Made by a program: the position numbers and the translations under genes | Assembly: GCA_934630705.1 (NCBI GenBank) | Contig: CAKTWP010000005.1 | Location: 1-64,000, forward strand | Length of the DNA: 64,000 nt | Source: an uncultured Clostridia bacterium | GTDB taxonomy: Bacteria; Bacillota; Clostridia; Christensenellales; Aristaeellaceae | Direction of reading: 5' to 3' | Notes under the pieces: generated by a model | Databases searched by the model: none | What the model was told of the DNA's origin: nothing | The model's input: the letters and a program-made list of their open reading frames with translations, nothing else | Shown: piece by piece, positions 14,907-22,537 of the stretch | How the letters are laid out: every line of letters starts with the position of its first letter | How positions within the stretch are numbered: the stretch's first letter is position 1

Positions 14907-16495
14907 GCGAAGCAAGAGCCTATATGCCCAAGGTCACGGTGGTGCCCGCAACACTGAACCGCTTTACCGCCGCGCCGATCCACAGCACCCGCAAGCGCCG
15001 CGTGGCGGCCTACGCCCGCGTGTCCACCAATGACGAGGAACAGGCCAACAGCTACGAGGCACAGGTCAGCCACTACACCCGCCACATTCAGGAAAATCCG
15101 GAGTGGGAATTTGTTTCGGTGTACGCCGACAAGGGCATCACCGGCACCAGCACGAAAAAACGTGAGCAATTCAACGACATGGTGCAGGACGCGCTGGCCG
15201 GAAAGATTGACCTGATTATCACGAAATCGGTCAGCCGCTTCGCCCGCAATACGGTCGATACATTGACCACTATACGCCTGCTCAAAGAGCACGGCGTGGA
15301 GGTGTACTTCGAGGAACAGAATATTTACTCGCTGGATTCCAAGGGCGAGCTGCTGCTCACGATCATGTCCTCGCTGGCCCAGGAGGAAAGCCGGAATATT
15401 TCCGAAAACGTGACATGGGGCATGAGAAAACGCTTTGCAGACGGCAAGGTGGCGCTGCCTTACAAACAGTTTCTCGGCTACAAAAAAGGCGCGGACGGTA
15501 TTCCGGAAATCGTGCCCGAGGAAGCTGCGACGATCAAGCTGATCTATCGGCTGTTCATGGAAGGAAAATCACCCGCATACATCGCCCGCTTTCTTTCCTC
15601 GTGTAATATTCCTTCGCCTGCCGGAAGGTCGCAATGGCGGCCCGAAACAGTGAAAAGCATTCTGTCCAACGAGAAATACAAGGGCGACGCCATCCTGCAA
15701 AAGACCTTCTGCACGGATTACCTGACCAAGAAAATGAAGGTGAACGAGGGCGAGGTTCCTCAGTATTACGTTGAAAACAGTCATCCCGCTATCATTTCTC
15801 CGGAAATGTTCGAGGCCGTGCAGGCAGAGTTTGCCAAGCGAAAGAAACCGGGCCGTCGCAATTACACGCCGCATTGCTTTTCTGGACGTATCTTTTGCGA
15901 TGAATGCGGCGCGCTGTATGGCAGTAAGGTCTGGAATTCCGGAACGAAATACAAGGCGATGGTCTGGCAATGCAATAACAAGCATCTCAATCATACACGC
16001 TGTTCTACGCCGAGCCTTCGCAATGAAACCATTGAGGACGGCTTCGTCATGGCGATCAACCGGCTGCTGAAAAATAAGGACGAGATCATTCAGGTGTGCG
16101 AGAAGGTTATGAGCAAACGCTGTGATACTTCCGGGTTGGAAGAGGAAAAAGCAAGGCTGCAGGCAGAATTGGAAGTGACCTGCGGCTTGATGGAACGGCT
16201 CATAGCCATGAACGCCGCTACGGCAATGGATCAGGACGAGTACAACCGGCAGTTCGCGGAATATGAGGCTCGTTACAACGAAACTCGCCGGTGCATTGCA
16301 GATGTGGAATCTGAGCAGAAACAGCGCATCGCCAAGCGCGGTAAACTGACAGAATATCTGGAGACGCTAAGGAATCAAGGCCTCATTTCGAGCTTTAATG
16401 AAACGCTGTGGTACGGCACGGTGGAGCAGGTGCGCGTAACGACTGAAGGAAATCTGCGCTTTATTTTCCGGGACGGACAAGAAATAACGGTCTGA
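14903..16495 (+). CDS. large serine recombinase, second of a tandem pair
   Basis: The 530-residue protein carries the catalytic domain with S41 in AYARVSTNDEEQ and SRFARNTVDT, a recombinase domain (NEKYKGDAILQKTF), a zinc-ribbon (RIFCDECGALYG ... VWQCNN ... RC) and a C-terminal coiled coil (EEEKARLQAELEVTCGLMER and beyond, about 410-490) as in TnpX- and Bxb1-type integrases. GCAGGAGG lies 8 bases before the ATG. Two unequal, coupled recombinases suggest that both are used for insertion or excision, as in several clostridial elements. An inverted repeat with terminator properties follows the stop. Confidence 0.93.
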   Translation: MSEARAYMPKVTVVPATLNRFTAAPIHSTRKRRVAAYARVSTNDEEQANSYEAQVSHYTRHIQENPEWEFVSVYADKGITGTSTKKREQFNDMVQDALAGKIDLIITKSVSRFARNTVDTLTTIRLLKEHGVEVYFEEQNIYSLDSKGELLLTIMSSLAQEESRNISENVTWGMRKRFADGKVALPYKQFLGYKKGADGIPEIVPEEAATIKLIYRLFMEGKSPAYIARFLSSCNIPSPAGRSQWRPETVKSILSNEKYKGDAILQKTFCTDYLTKKMKVNEGEVPQYYVENSHPAIISPEMFEAVQAEFAKRKKPGRRNYTPHCFSGRIFCDECGALYGSKVWNSGTKYKAMVWQCNNKHLNHTRCSTPSLRNETIEDGFVMAINRLLKNKDEIIQVCEKVMSKRCDTSGLEEEKARLQAELEVTCGLMERLIAMNAATAMDQDEYNRQFAEYEARYNETRRCIADVESEQKQRIAKRGKLTEYLETLRNQGLISSFNETLWYGTVEQVRVTTEGNLRFIFRDGQEITV

Positions 16496-16511
16496 GCATC
16501 CGTGTAATGGT

Positions 16512-16570
16512 ATGCACACCCCATGCACAACAAACAGCCAGCAAGGCGCTATATGCATAGGGGTGTGCAT
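16512..16570 (+). terminator. long inverted repeat after the recombinases, terminator-like; right-edge candidate of the island
   Basis: ATGCACACCCCATGCA at 16512-16527 pairs with TGCATAGGGGTGTGCAT at 16554-16570 with one bulged base, and TATTTTGATA follows. It can end the recombinase transcript. The outer 11 bases also occur at 584-594 near the other end of the island, so the repeat may instead belong to the recombinase crossover site. CGTGTAATGG just before it resembles CGTGTAATAATGG at 631-643. Confidence 0.5.
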
Positions 16571-16690
16571 TATTTTGATATTAGAAATGCGACGAATCCT
16601 CATAGAAAAAGCCGCCCACAAGCCGTTGCGTGTACTCCTGCAAAACGAACTCGAATAGGCGGCAGTTTCCGGCATATTTGCAGGTATAGC

Positions 16691-16722
16691 AAAAGACCCA
16701 CCACATTCGGTGAGTCTTTTTA
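16691..16722. terminator. hairpin terminator between the island and the tRNAs
   Basis: AAGACCCACC (16693-16702) pairs with GGTGAGTCTT (16709-16718) with one G.T pair. T runs lie on both sides (TTTTTATA on plus, TTTTGC on minus), so it may end both the tRNA transcript on the minus strand and read-through from the island. Confidence 0.65.
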
Positions 16723-16744
16723 TACCAACTAATGTCGGTATTCA

Positions 16745-16821
16745 TGGTCGAAGTGGTGGGATTCGAACCCACGGCCTTTTGGTCCCGAACCAAACGCGCT
16801 ACCAGACTGCGCTACACCTCG
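16745..16821 (-). tRNA. tRNA-Pro (anticodon CGG)
   Basis: On the minus strand the sequence begins CGAGGTGTAGCGCAGTCTGG, contains the TTCGGGA anticodon loop (CGG) and the GGTTCGAATCC T-arm, and ends with a genome-encoded CCA. The seven-pair acceptor stem (CGAGGTG with CACTTCG) has one G.T pair. It is co-transcribed behind tRNA-Thr with a 3-base gap. The island ends less than 200 bases beyond its 3' end. Confidence 0.95.
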
Positions 16822-16824
16822 TTC

Positions 16825-16900
16825 TGGAGCCGATAAAGGGACTCGGACCCTTGACCTGCTGATTACGAATCAGCCGCTCTACCAACTGAGCTATATCGGC
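16825..16900 (-). tRNA. tRNA-Thr (anticodon CGT)
   Basis: The minus strand starts GCCGATATAGCTCAGTTGGT, has the anticodon loop TTCGTAA (CGT), the T-arm GGTCCGAGTCC and an encoded CCA. A strong promoter lies 34 bases upstream. Confidence 0.95.
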
Positions 16901-16933
16901 ACAGCTGCAGGCAAAAACTTGCCAGCAACGATT

Positions 16934-16962
16934 ATTATAACAGAGGCGCGGCGGAAAGTCAA
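16934..16962 (-). promoter_or_regulatory. promoter of the tRNA-Thr/tRNA-Pro unit
   Basis: TTGACT, 17 bases and TATAAT on the minus strand, correctly spaced from the tRNA-Thr 5' end. Confidence 0.85.
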
Positions 16963-17004
16963 TCCTTTTCTTGATGCGCAAAAAAAGATTTTGGCGGCAT
17001 ACGC

Positions 17005-17106
17005 GGTACAGACATGGAACAGCACACGAAAAACGCAGAAGGCCTGTCTGGCCGGTTCGTGCGGATGAATCGGGTACAGACATGGAACAACGCACGAAGA
17101 ACGCAG
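17005..17106. repeat. two 34-bp direct repeats, 68-bp period
   Basis: GGTACAGACATGGAACA and the next 17 bases at 17005-17038 recur at 17073-17106 with 31 of 34 positions identical. They lie between the tRNA promoter and the esterase terminator, in DNA without a gene. Function unknown; two copies are too few to call an array. Confidence 0.7.
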
Positions 17107-17150
17107 CATGGGGAACACGTCTGAGAAGCCTGCCGGACAAAGAAAGCATC

Positions 17151-17192
17151 AAAAAAGCCAGCTGCTGCATCGGCAGGATACAGCAGCTGGCT
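17151..17192 (-). terminator. rho-independent terminator of the esterase gene
   Basis: A 12-bp perfect stem AGCCAGCTGCTG / CAGCAGCTGGCT (17156-17167, 17181-17192) is followed on the minus strand by TTTTTT, ten bases after the stop codon. Confidence 0.9.
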
Positions 17193-17201
17193 CGCGGCTG
17201 G

Positions 17202-18308
17202 TCAGCGGCCTTGCGCACCCCAGCCCTTTTGATCCAGAAAGTCCATGTACCGGTTCCAGTCCTCCCGGCTCAGATAATGCTTGCCAAGGCGCAGATGATA
17301 GCCCACGCTGCCATCATTCAGCGCATCCCCGGGCACGGGCAGGCGATCGGGATGAACAAAACCGGGCTTGCCCAGCAGCTTCCAGGCCTGAGAAGCGGAA
17401 ACGCAGCTCAGATATTCATGGCTGGGTCCGGCCCAAATATCCTCCTGGGCGGAGCCGACCTGCAAAAGCCGGGGTGCAATGCCCGCCAGCAGCGCATCCT
17501 GCTCAAAGGGCAGCGCCTCCTCCCGATCGGCGTACTGCCGATAGTTTTCGCAGAACCAGAAGGGAAAATGTCCGGTGATGTCCGCAATGCGTTCGCCGGG
17601 CTTGCCCCGGGTGATCGCCGCGCCGCTGCAGCCGGAATCATTGGAGATTGCGCAGGCAAACCGTTCGTCCAGCAGCCCGCACAGCAGCGCCGTCTTTCCC
17701 AGCCGGGAATGGCCGATGCAGGCCGTTTTGGCCGGATCCACGCCGGGCTGTGCCAGCGCCCAATCCAGCGCCCGGGACATGGCAAATGCCCAGACCGCGA
17801 TTTTTCCCGGCAGCATTTCGGGGATAACCCCTGCGTCCGCCGCGGATTGCCGCAGCAGCCGGGCCAGGCCGTCTGCAAAGCCGTCGTCCCGATCCGGGGA
17901 TATGGCATTATAATCCAGGGAAAGCACCCCATAGCCCCGATCGCAGATTTCCTCACTGGGCAGGTATTCGCAGGGCACATCGGACTGGAAGCTGATATAC
18001 ACAAACAGAGGATGGGGCCCCGGGGCGGCGGGCATGGCCAGAAACGCGGGGAACGCGCAGGAGCCATGGGGCAGCGTCAGGGTCAGCTCCACGTTTTGCA
18101 GGCGGCATTTCCCGGCGCAGAAGCTGTCCGTTTCCTGAAGCGTTTTGGCTTCCACCCGGCAGGGAACATCGGGAATGACCCCGTATTCCTGCTCCTGCAG
18201 CATGCGGATGATCCGGGCGCGAATCGCGGGCCAGGCGGCAGGGGTCGCATCCTTCGGAAGATAGGGGGGCAGCGCCAAAGTGGAGAGCATTTCATTCAGC
18301 ATCGCCAT
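17202..18308 (-). CDS. CE15-like alpha/beta-hydrolase (glucuronoyl esterase-like)
   Basis: The 368-residue protein starts at ATG 18308 with GGGAGG nine bases upstream; a start 15 bases further out would bury the ribosome site. The nucleophile elbow GHSRLGKTALLCG (serine about 197) matches the G-x-S-R-x-G-K motif of carbohydrate esterase family 15, enzymes that cut lignin-glucuronoxylan esters. Other elements are CAISNDSGCSGAA after the elbow and an HEYLS segment that may hold the catalytic histidine. I see no signal peptide, so it is probably cytoplasmic, unlike most known CE15 enzymes; another uronate or acyl ester is possible. It is a single-gene unit with its own terminator. Confidence 0.78.
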   Translation of the reverse strand: MAMLNEMLSTLALPPYLPKDATPAAWPAIRARIIRMLQEQEYGVIPDVPCRVEAKTLQETDSFCAGKCRLQNVELTLTLPHGSCAFPAFLAMPAAPGPHPLFVYISFQSDVPCEYLPSEEICDRGYGVLSLDYNAISPDRDDGFADGLARLLRQSAADAGVIPEMLPGKIAVWAFAMSRALDWALAQPGVDPAKTACIGHSRLGKTALLCGLLDERFACAISNDSGCSGAAITRGKPGERIADITGHFPFWFCENYRQYADREEALPFEQDALLAGIAPRLLQVGSAQEDIWAGPSHEYLSCVSASQAWKLLGKPGFVHPDRLPVPGDALNDGSVGYHLRLGKHYLSREDWNRYMDFLDQKGWGAQGR

Positions 18309-18463
18309 AAAAGAACCTCCCAATGCCTTTGTTTTTACTGCTTTTCATTATATCAGCTCACCTTCGGAAACGCAACTGCAAATGCCGCTGGGGCCATGGG
18401 ATTGCCGATGCACGGGCGTGTTCATGAAATGACGCTTTTTTTGTAACATTTTTTGAAAAACGC

Positions 18464-18492
18464 TTGACCTCGTAACAAAAATGTAATATACT
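18464..18492 (+). promoter_or_regulatory. promoter of the SH3b-repeat protein gene
   Basis: TTGACC, 17 bases, TATACT. The start codon I favour is about 105 bases downstream. Confidence 0.65.
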
Positions 18493-18596
18493 GCATGAGA
18501 AGGATTCTATCTTTCTGTTTGCGTATCGATGAACCCGCATGGGGGAGCCCGTGCGAATCAGTCCAGAATAAGCGATTGGATGGGGTGTCAGGTCTT

Positions 18597-21500
18597 ATGA
18601 AGAAAGCAGGGGTTCTCAGTCGGTTGATTTCCGTGGCAATGATTGCGTCAATGCTGCTGTCGCTGCTGCCTGCGGGCGCAATGGCCGGCAGCGCGGGGAC
18701 GGGCGCATCCACGCTGTCGGTGGTGCAGGGGCTGTCCTCGTATGTGCGCACCACGGTGAAAGGCGTGAACCTGCGGGAAGCGCCCGAGCGGAACGCCAAG
18801 AGCCTGAACGAGAAAAACCAGATCGGCGCAGGCGAGGTGTTTTTCTGCTACCAGGTCATTCATAATGACAATTACGATTGGGCCATGATCGTCTATGACG
18901 GCATGAGCGGCTATATCCGGGGGGACTGCTTTGCCTATTGCGATGTGAATGGCAATATCCTCACCACGTCGGAGCCCACCGCCACGCCGCTCCCCGGCGC
19001 CGTCACCCCGGATGTGAACGCCAGCGGCTATGTGAAGGCCAAGCGCAGCAGCCAGGCGCTGTACGTGGTGCCGGAAGGCGAAGTGCTCAATGGGGGCGAT
19101 CTGATCCCGTCGGGTCAGGTGATGCCCTATTACGCCGGGCCCTATGTGGTCAACGGCGTGAACTGGCTGCGGGTTTCTTTCCATAATATGTACGGCTATA
19201 TCAAGGAAAGCGACCTGACCTACTGCGATTATAACGGCAATCCGCTGTCTACCACTGCCCCGGACTACGGCACCATTCTGGGCTACGTAAAGCTGATTCA
19301 GGACAAGGTGAAGCTGCGGGCCACTCCCGGCGGCGAGCAGATCAACCCCAAGGATCTGATGCCGCTGGGCAAGGTGCTGCCCTATACTCTGGGCCCCATC
19401 ACTGAAAAGGGCTACACCTGGGTGCGGGTGACCTATAACGGCATGACCGGCTATGTGCGCAAGGACTGCTTCGTTTACTGCGATGAATCCGGCCTGTATA
19501 CCACCGACGCGCCGGTGAACCCCAGCAACATCCCCAATATCACCCCCACCCCCACGCCCGTTCCGGATATGGAGCTGGGCTTTGTGAAAGCCAATATTGA
19601 TAAGCTGATCCTGCGAGACGCCCCCAACGGCAAACAGATCAATAAGAATAACCTGATCCCCAAGAATAATATCATGCCCTATACCGCCCTGCCCGTTCGG
19701 GCAGGCGGATACGACTGGATCCGCGTGATCTATCTGAGCATAAACGGCGCGTCTCAGATCGGCTATGTGCGCAAGGATTTCGTGGATTACTGCGACGGCA
19801 ACGGCAACCTGCTGCCTGATGTCACGGCCACGCCCTCTCTGAGCCCTACGGGCACTGCGGGGATGACGGGCAACTGGGGCCGCACCACCGCCGACAAGGT
19901 GTATTTCCGCAAGGAAGCCAGCACCCAGGCGGACGCCTGGGCCAAGCTGCCCATGGGCTGGCTGATGGAGATCCTTTCTACCGAGATTCGCGGCAGCGTG
20001 ACCTGGTATAAGGTTCGCGGCGGCACCCCGGCCAATTCCAGCAACACCTATACCGGCTATATCCACGGGGACTTCTTCAAGCCTGTGCAGACCCAGCCTA
20101 CCACCACCGCGCCCACCTACACCACCGGCTATGCCATGGTGCAGCTCAACGGCCTGAACCTGCGCAAGACGCCGGGCGGCGATTCCATCACCTCCCTGAC
20201 CTCGGGCACCATCGTCAACGTGATCTATACCTCCAGCAATACCAGCATTTATGATTGGTACTATGTGGAGTATCGGGGCAGCTACGGCTATCTGCAGGCG
20301 GCTTACCTGTGGGTGCTCAGCGATGACGACGTGAAGAACGGCAACTTCATCCTGCCGCCCACCCCCGCGCCCACCGTCACCCCCAGCCCCACCCCCGCCT
20401 TTACCGGCACCGGATATATCCTGGTAGTGAAGGACAAGGTGAATATCCGCAAAACGCCCGACGGCACCACCCTGACCGGCCGGGATGCGGACAAGCTGAG
20501 GAAGGGAACTGTACTGCCCTATTCCGAGGGCCCCACTGGCCTGATCGGCGGCTATAACTGGGTGAAGGTGACCTACGGCTCCATCACCGGCTATGTCCGC
20601 TCCGACTGCTACGCCTATTGCGATAAAAACGGCGCGCTGCCCCTTGATACGCCTACCCCCGCGCCCACCGGCGGCACGACCCAGCAGCCCGGCGGCCAGG
20701 CCTATGTGACCACCCGGATGGGCGGCGTGAACCTGCGCAATATGCCCGAGGGCGCCTCCCAGCTGCAGCTGGATAAGGGCGTTGTGCTGCTCAGCTACGG
20801 CACCGAAACCGTGAACGGCCAGGTGTGGTATCGGGTGTATTATGTGAAGGAAGGCCTGTACGGCTATCTGATGAGCTCCATGGTCTATGAGAGCGATTCG
20901 CTGGGCAATCCCATCACCGTTACCCCCGCGCCTACAGGCAGCGCGGCCACCGGCTATGTGGCCACCAGCGTGTCCTCCGTCTGGCTGCGCTCCGCGCCTG
21001 CCGCCGATGCGAAAACGGCGGGTCAGGTGAAGAATAAGGGCACGGTGGTCACCGTCACCGGCAGCGCCATCCGCAACGGCGTGTACACCTGGTATCCCGT
21101 GATGCTCAAGGACGGCACCCGCGGCTACCTGCGGGGCGACTGCGTGTTCGAGCTGGCTCAGTGGCAGCTGGAGATTTACCAGAAAACCGGCGTGTGCCCC
21201 ACGCCGACACCCGGCCCGGCCACCCCGGCTCCCGGCAACAGCAGCTATATCCGCACCATTGCGGATAAGCTCTATGTGCGCAAGACGCCCAGCAAGCAGG
21301 CGGGCAGCCTGGGCCAGCTGAGCATCGGCACGGTCACGCAGTTCTACAGCAAGAAGATCGTTGGCACGGTCACCTGGTATGAGGTGAAGATGGGCAATAC
21401 CTACGGCTATGTGCACGGGGATTACGCCCGGGTGATGACCAACGCGGAATACTACGATTACATCAACAAGAACGCTACCCCCACCCCCGTGCCCACCAGC

Positions 21501-22532
21501 ACGCCCGATCCCAAGAACCTGAGCGATCTGGCCCTGACCGCCATCAAGAGCGTGAATATTCGCGCCGGTGCGTCCATGTCTGCCAAGTCGCTGATCAAGG
21601 TCAGCAAGGTGAAGAGCGAATTGACCTATCTGGGCAATTACGCCACGCCCTCCGTCGGCAACGAATACTATTGGTTTAATGTGCGCTACAACGGCGTGAG
21701 CGGCTGGATCCGCGGCGACTGTGTGCGGGTGCTCACCCCCGAGGAAAAGACCAACTACCTCAAGACCGGAAACCCGGATGCCTCCAAGACCGCCAGCTAC
21801 ACCGTGCTCAAGAAGGGCTCCACTGGCGATGCCGTCATCAATCTGCAAAAGAAGCTGCTGGAAAAGGGCTATCTGCTCAACAGCAGCGATGTGACCGGCC
21901 TGTATGACACCAACACCGAAAACGCCGTGATGAACTTCCAGCGGCAGAACGCCCTGAACGTCACCGGTATCGCCGATGAAAACACCCAGCATGCCCTGTT
22001 TGGCACCGTGCCTTCAGGCGGCAGCTCGGTGGACACCAAGCTGTACCCCGTGGAAATCGTGGATTGGTATACCGGCGATATTCAGTCCGTCTGGCGGGCG
22101 GGCACCGTGGCGGTGATTACCGATGTGTACACCGGCCTGTCCTTCAAGGCCCAGCGTCTCTATGGCGATAACCACGCCGACTGCGAGCCTCTCACCTCGG
22201 CGGACACGGACGTGTATTGCCAGATCTACGGCGTGAGCGATCCCCAGGAAATCTCCGACCATGAGAAGGAGCTGCAGTCCTGGCGGCGGCGGCCTCTGTG
22301 GGTCACCGTGGGCGGGCGCACCTTCTGCGCCTCCCTGTATGGCGTGCCTCATAACTTCAAGGGCGATAAGATTCCGGATAACGACTTCAATGGCCAGTTC
22401 TGCGTGCATTTCAAGAATAGCCGCACCCATAACTCCAATGTGGTGGATACGGGCAATTCCAATAATGGCAACTTCGGCCATCAGGACGCGATCCAGTACG
22501 CTTACACCCATTCCATCAGCGGAACCAAGTGA
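18597..22532 (+). CDS. secreted cell-wall protein with 11 SH3b repeats, a peptidoglycan-binding domain and a conserved C-terminal domain
   Basis: The 1311-residue protein starts at ATG 18597, chosen because it yields a clean signal peptide (MKKAGVLSRL..., cleavage after AMA at 30). Residues 48 to about 1046 hold 11 bacterial SH3 repeats, each ending in a G-Y-[VIL]-[RKH]-x-[DS] strand and joined by Thr/Pro linkers. A PG_binding_1 domain (about 1068-1136, KKGSTGDAVINLQKKL) follows. The last 165 residues contain HADCEPLTSADTDVYC, FNGQFCVHFKNSRTHNSN and GHQDAIQYAY; this block occurs in other clostridial wall proteins, and its His/Asp pattern suggests a metal-dependent hydrolase, but I know no proven activity. 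Likely a wall-anchored or wall-modifying protein. The next gene starts five bases after the stop. Confidence 0.88.
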   Translation: MKKAGVLSRLISVAMIASMLLSLLPAGAMAGSAGTGASTLSVVQGLSSYVRTTVKGVNLREAPERNAKSLNEKNQIGAGEVFFCYQVIHNDNYDWAMIVYDGMSGYIRGDCFAYCDVNGNILTTSEPTATPLPGAVTPDVNASGYVKAKRSSQALYVVPEGEVLNGGDLIPSGQVMPYYAGPYVVNGVNWLRVSFHNMYGYIKESDLTYCDYNGNPLSTTAPDYGTILGYVKLIQDKVKLRATPGGEQINPKDLMPLGKVLPYTLGPITEKGYTWVRVTYNGMTGYVRKDCFVYCDESGLYTTDAPVNPSNIPNITPTPTPVPDMELGFVKANIDKLILRDAPNGKQINKNNLIPKNNIMPYTALPVRAGGYDWIRVIYLSINGASQIGYVRKDFVDYCDGNGNLLPDVTATPSLSPTGTAGMTGNWGRTTADKVYFRKEASTQADAWAKLPMGWLMEILSTEIRGSVTWYKVRGGTPANSSNTYTGYIHGDFFKPVQTQPTTTAPTYTTGYAMVQLNGLNLRKTPGGDSITSLTSGTIVNVIYTSSNTSIYDWYYVEYRGSYGYLQAAYLWVLSDDDVKNGNFILPPTPAPTVTPSPTPAFTGTGYILVVKDKVNIRKTPDGTTLTGRDADKLRKGTVLPYSEGPTGLIGGYNWVKVTYGSITGYVRSDCYAYCDKNGALPLDTPTPAPTGGTTQQPGGQAYVTTRMGGVNLRNMPEGASQLQLDKGVVLLSYGTETVNGQVWYRVYYVKEGLYGYLMSSMVYESDSLGNPITVTPAPTGSAATGYVATSVSSVWLRSAPAADAKTAGQVKNKGTVVTVTGSAIRNGVYTWYPVMLKDGTRGYLRGDCVFELAQWQLEIYQKTGVCPTPTPGPATPAPGNSSYIRTIADKLYVRKTPSKQAGSLGQLSIGTVTQFYSKKIVGTVTWYEVKMGNTYGYVHGDYARVMTNAEYYDYINKNATPTPVPTSTPDPKNLSDLALTAIKSVNIRAGASMSAKSLIKVSKVKSELTYLGNYATPSVGNEYYWFNVRYNGVSGWIRGDCVRVLTPEEKTNYLKTGNPDASKTASYTVLKKGSTGDAVINLQKKLLEKGYLLNSSDVTGLYDTNTENAVMNFQRQNALNVTGIADENTQHALFGTVPSGGSSVDTKLYPVEIVDWYTGDIQSVWRAGTVAVITDVYTGLSFKAQRLYGDNHADCEPLTSADTDVYCQIYGVSDPQEISDHEKELQSWRRRPLWVTVGGRTFCASLYGVPHNFKGDKIPDNDFNGQFCVHFKNSRTHNSNVVDTGNSNNGNFGHQDAIQYAYTHSISGTK

Positions 22533-22537
22533 CACAA

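Larger units (their letters stand above)
584..16570. mobile_element. putative phage-satellite-like island carrying a restriction cargo
   Basis: The interval runs from a terminator-flanked minus-strand gene at the left to tandem serine recombinases at the right and lies next to tRNA-Pro. It holds a restriction-modification cluster and a small phage module: sigma-like regulators, primase, helicase, small terminase and capsid. The restriction part is visibly more AT-rich than the phage part, and both differ from the chromosomal genes to the right, which suggests mosaic origin. ATGCACACCCC occurs at 584-594 and again at 16512-16522, just outside the outermost genes, so I used it as a tentative boundary. 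The limits, and even whether the restriction cluster and the phage module are one element, are inference. Confidence 0.5.

Noticed and set aside
16581..16793. small minus-strand protein before the tRNAs
   Set aside because: The frame runs through the tRNA-Pro gene and the terminator; the N-terminal part is translated tRNA.
16971..18446. 491-residue plus-strand frame opposite the esterase gene
   Set aside because: Begins in the tRNA promoter region, passes through the esterase terminator and has no domain.
18648..21992. 1114-residue open frame opposite the SH3b-repeat gene
   Set aside because: The plus-strand gene has clear SH3 repeats, a signal peptide and a promoter. The antisense frame is Gly-, His-, Ala- and Ile-rich and mirrors the repeats, as expected from GC-biased codons.
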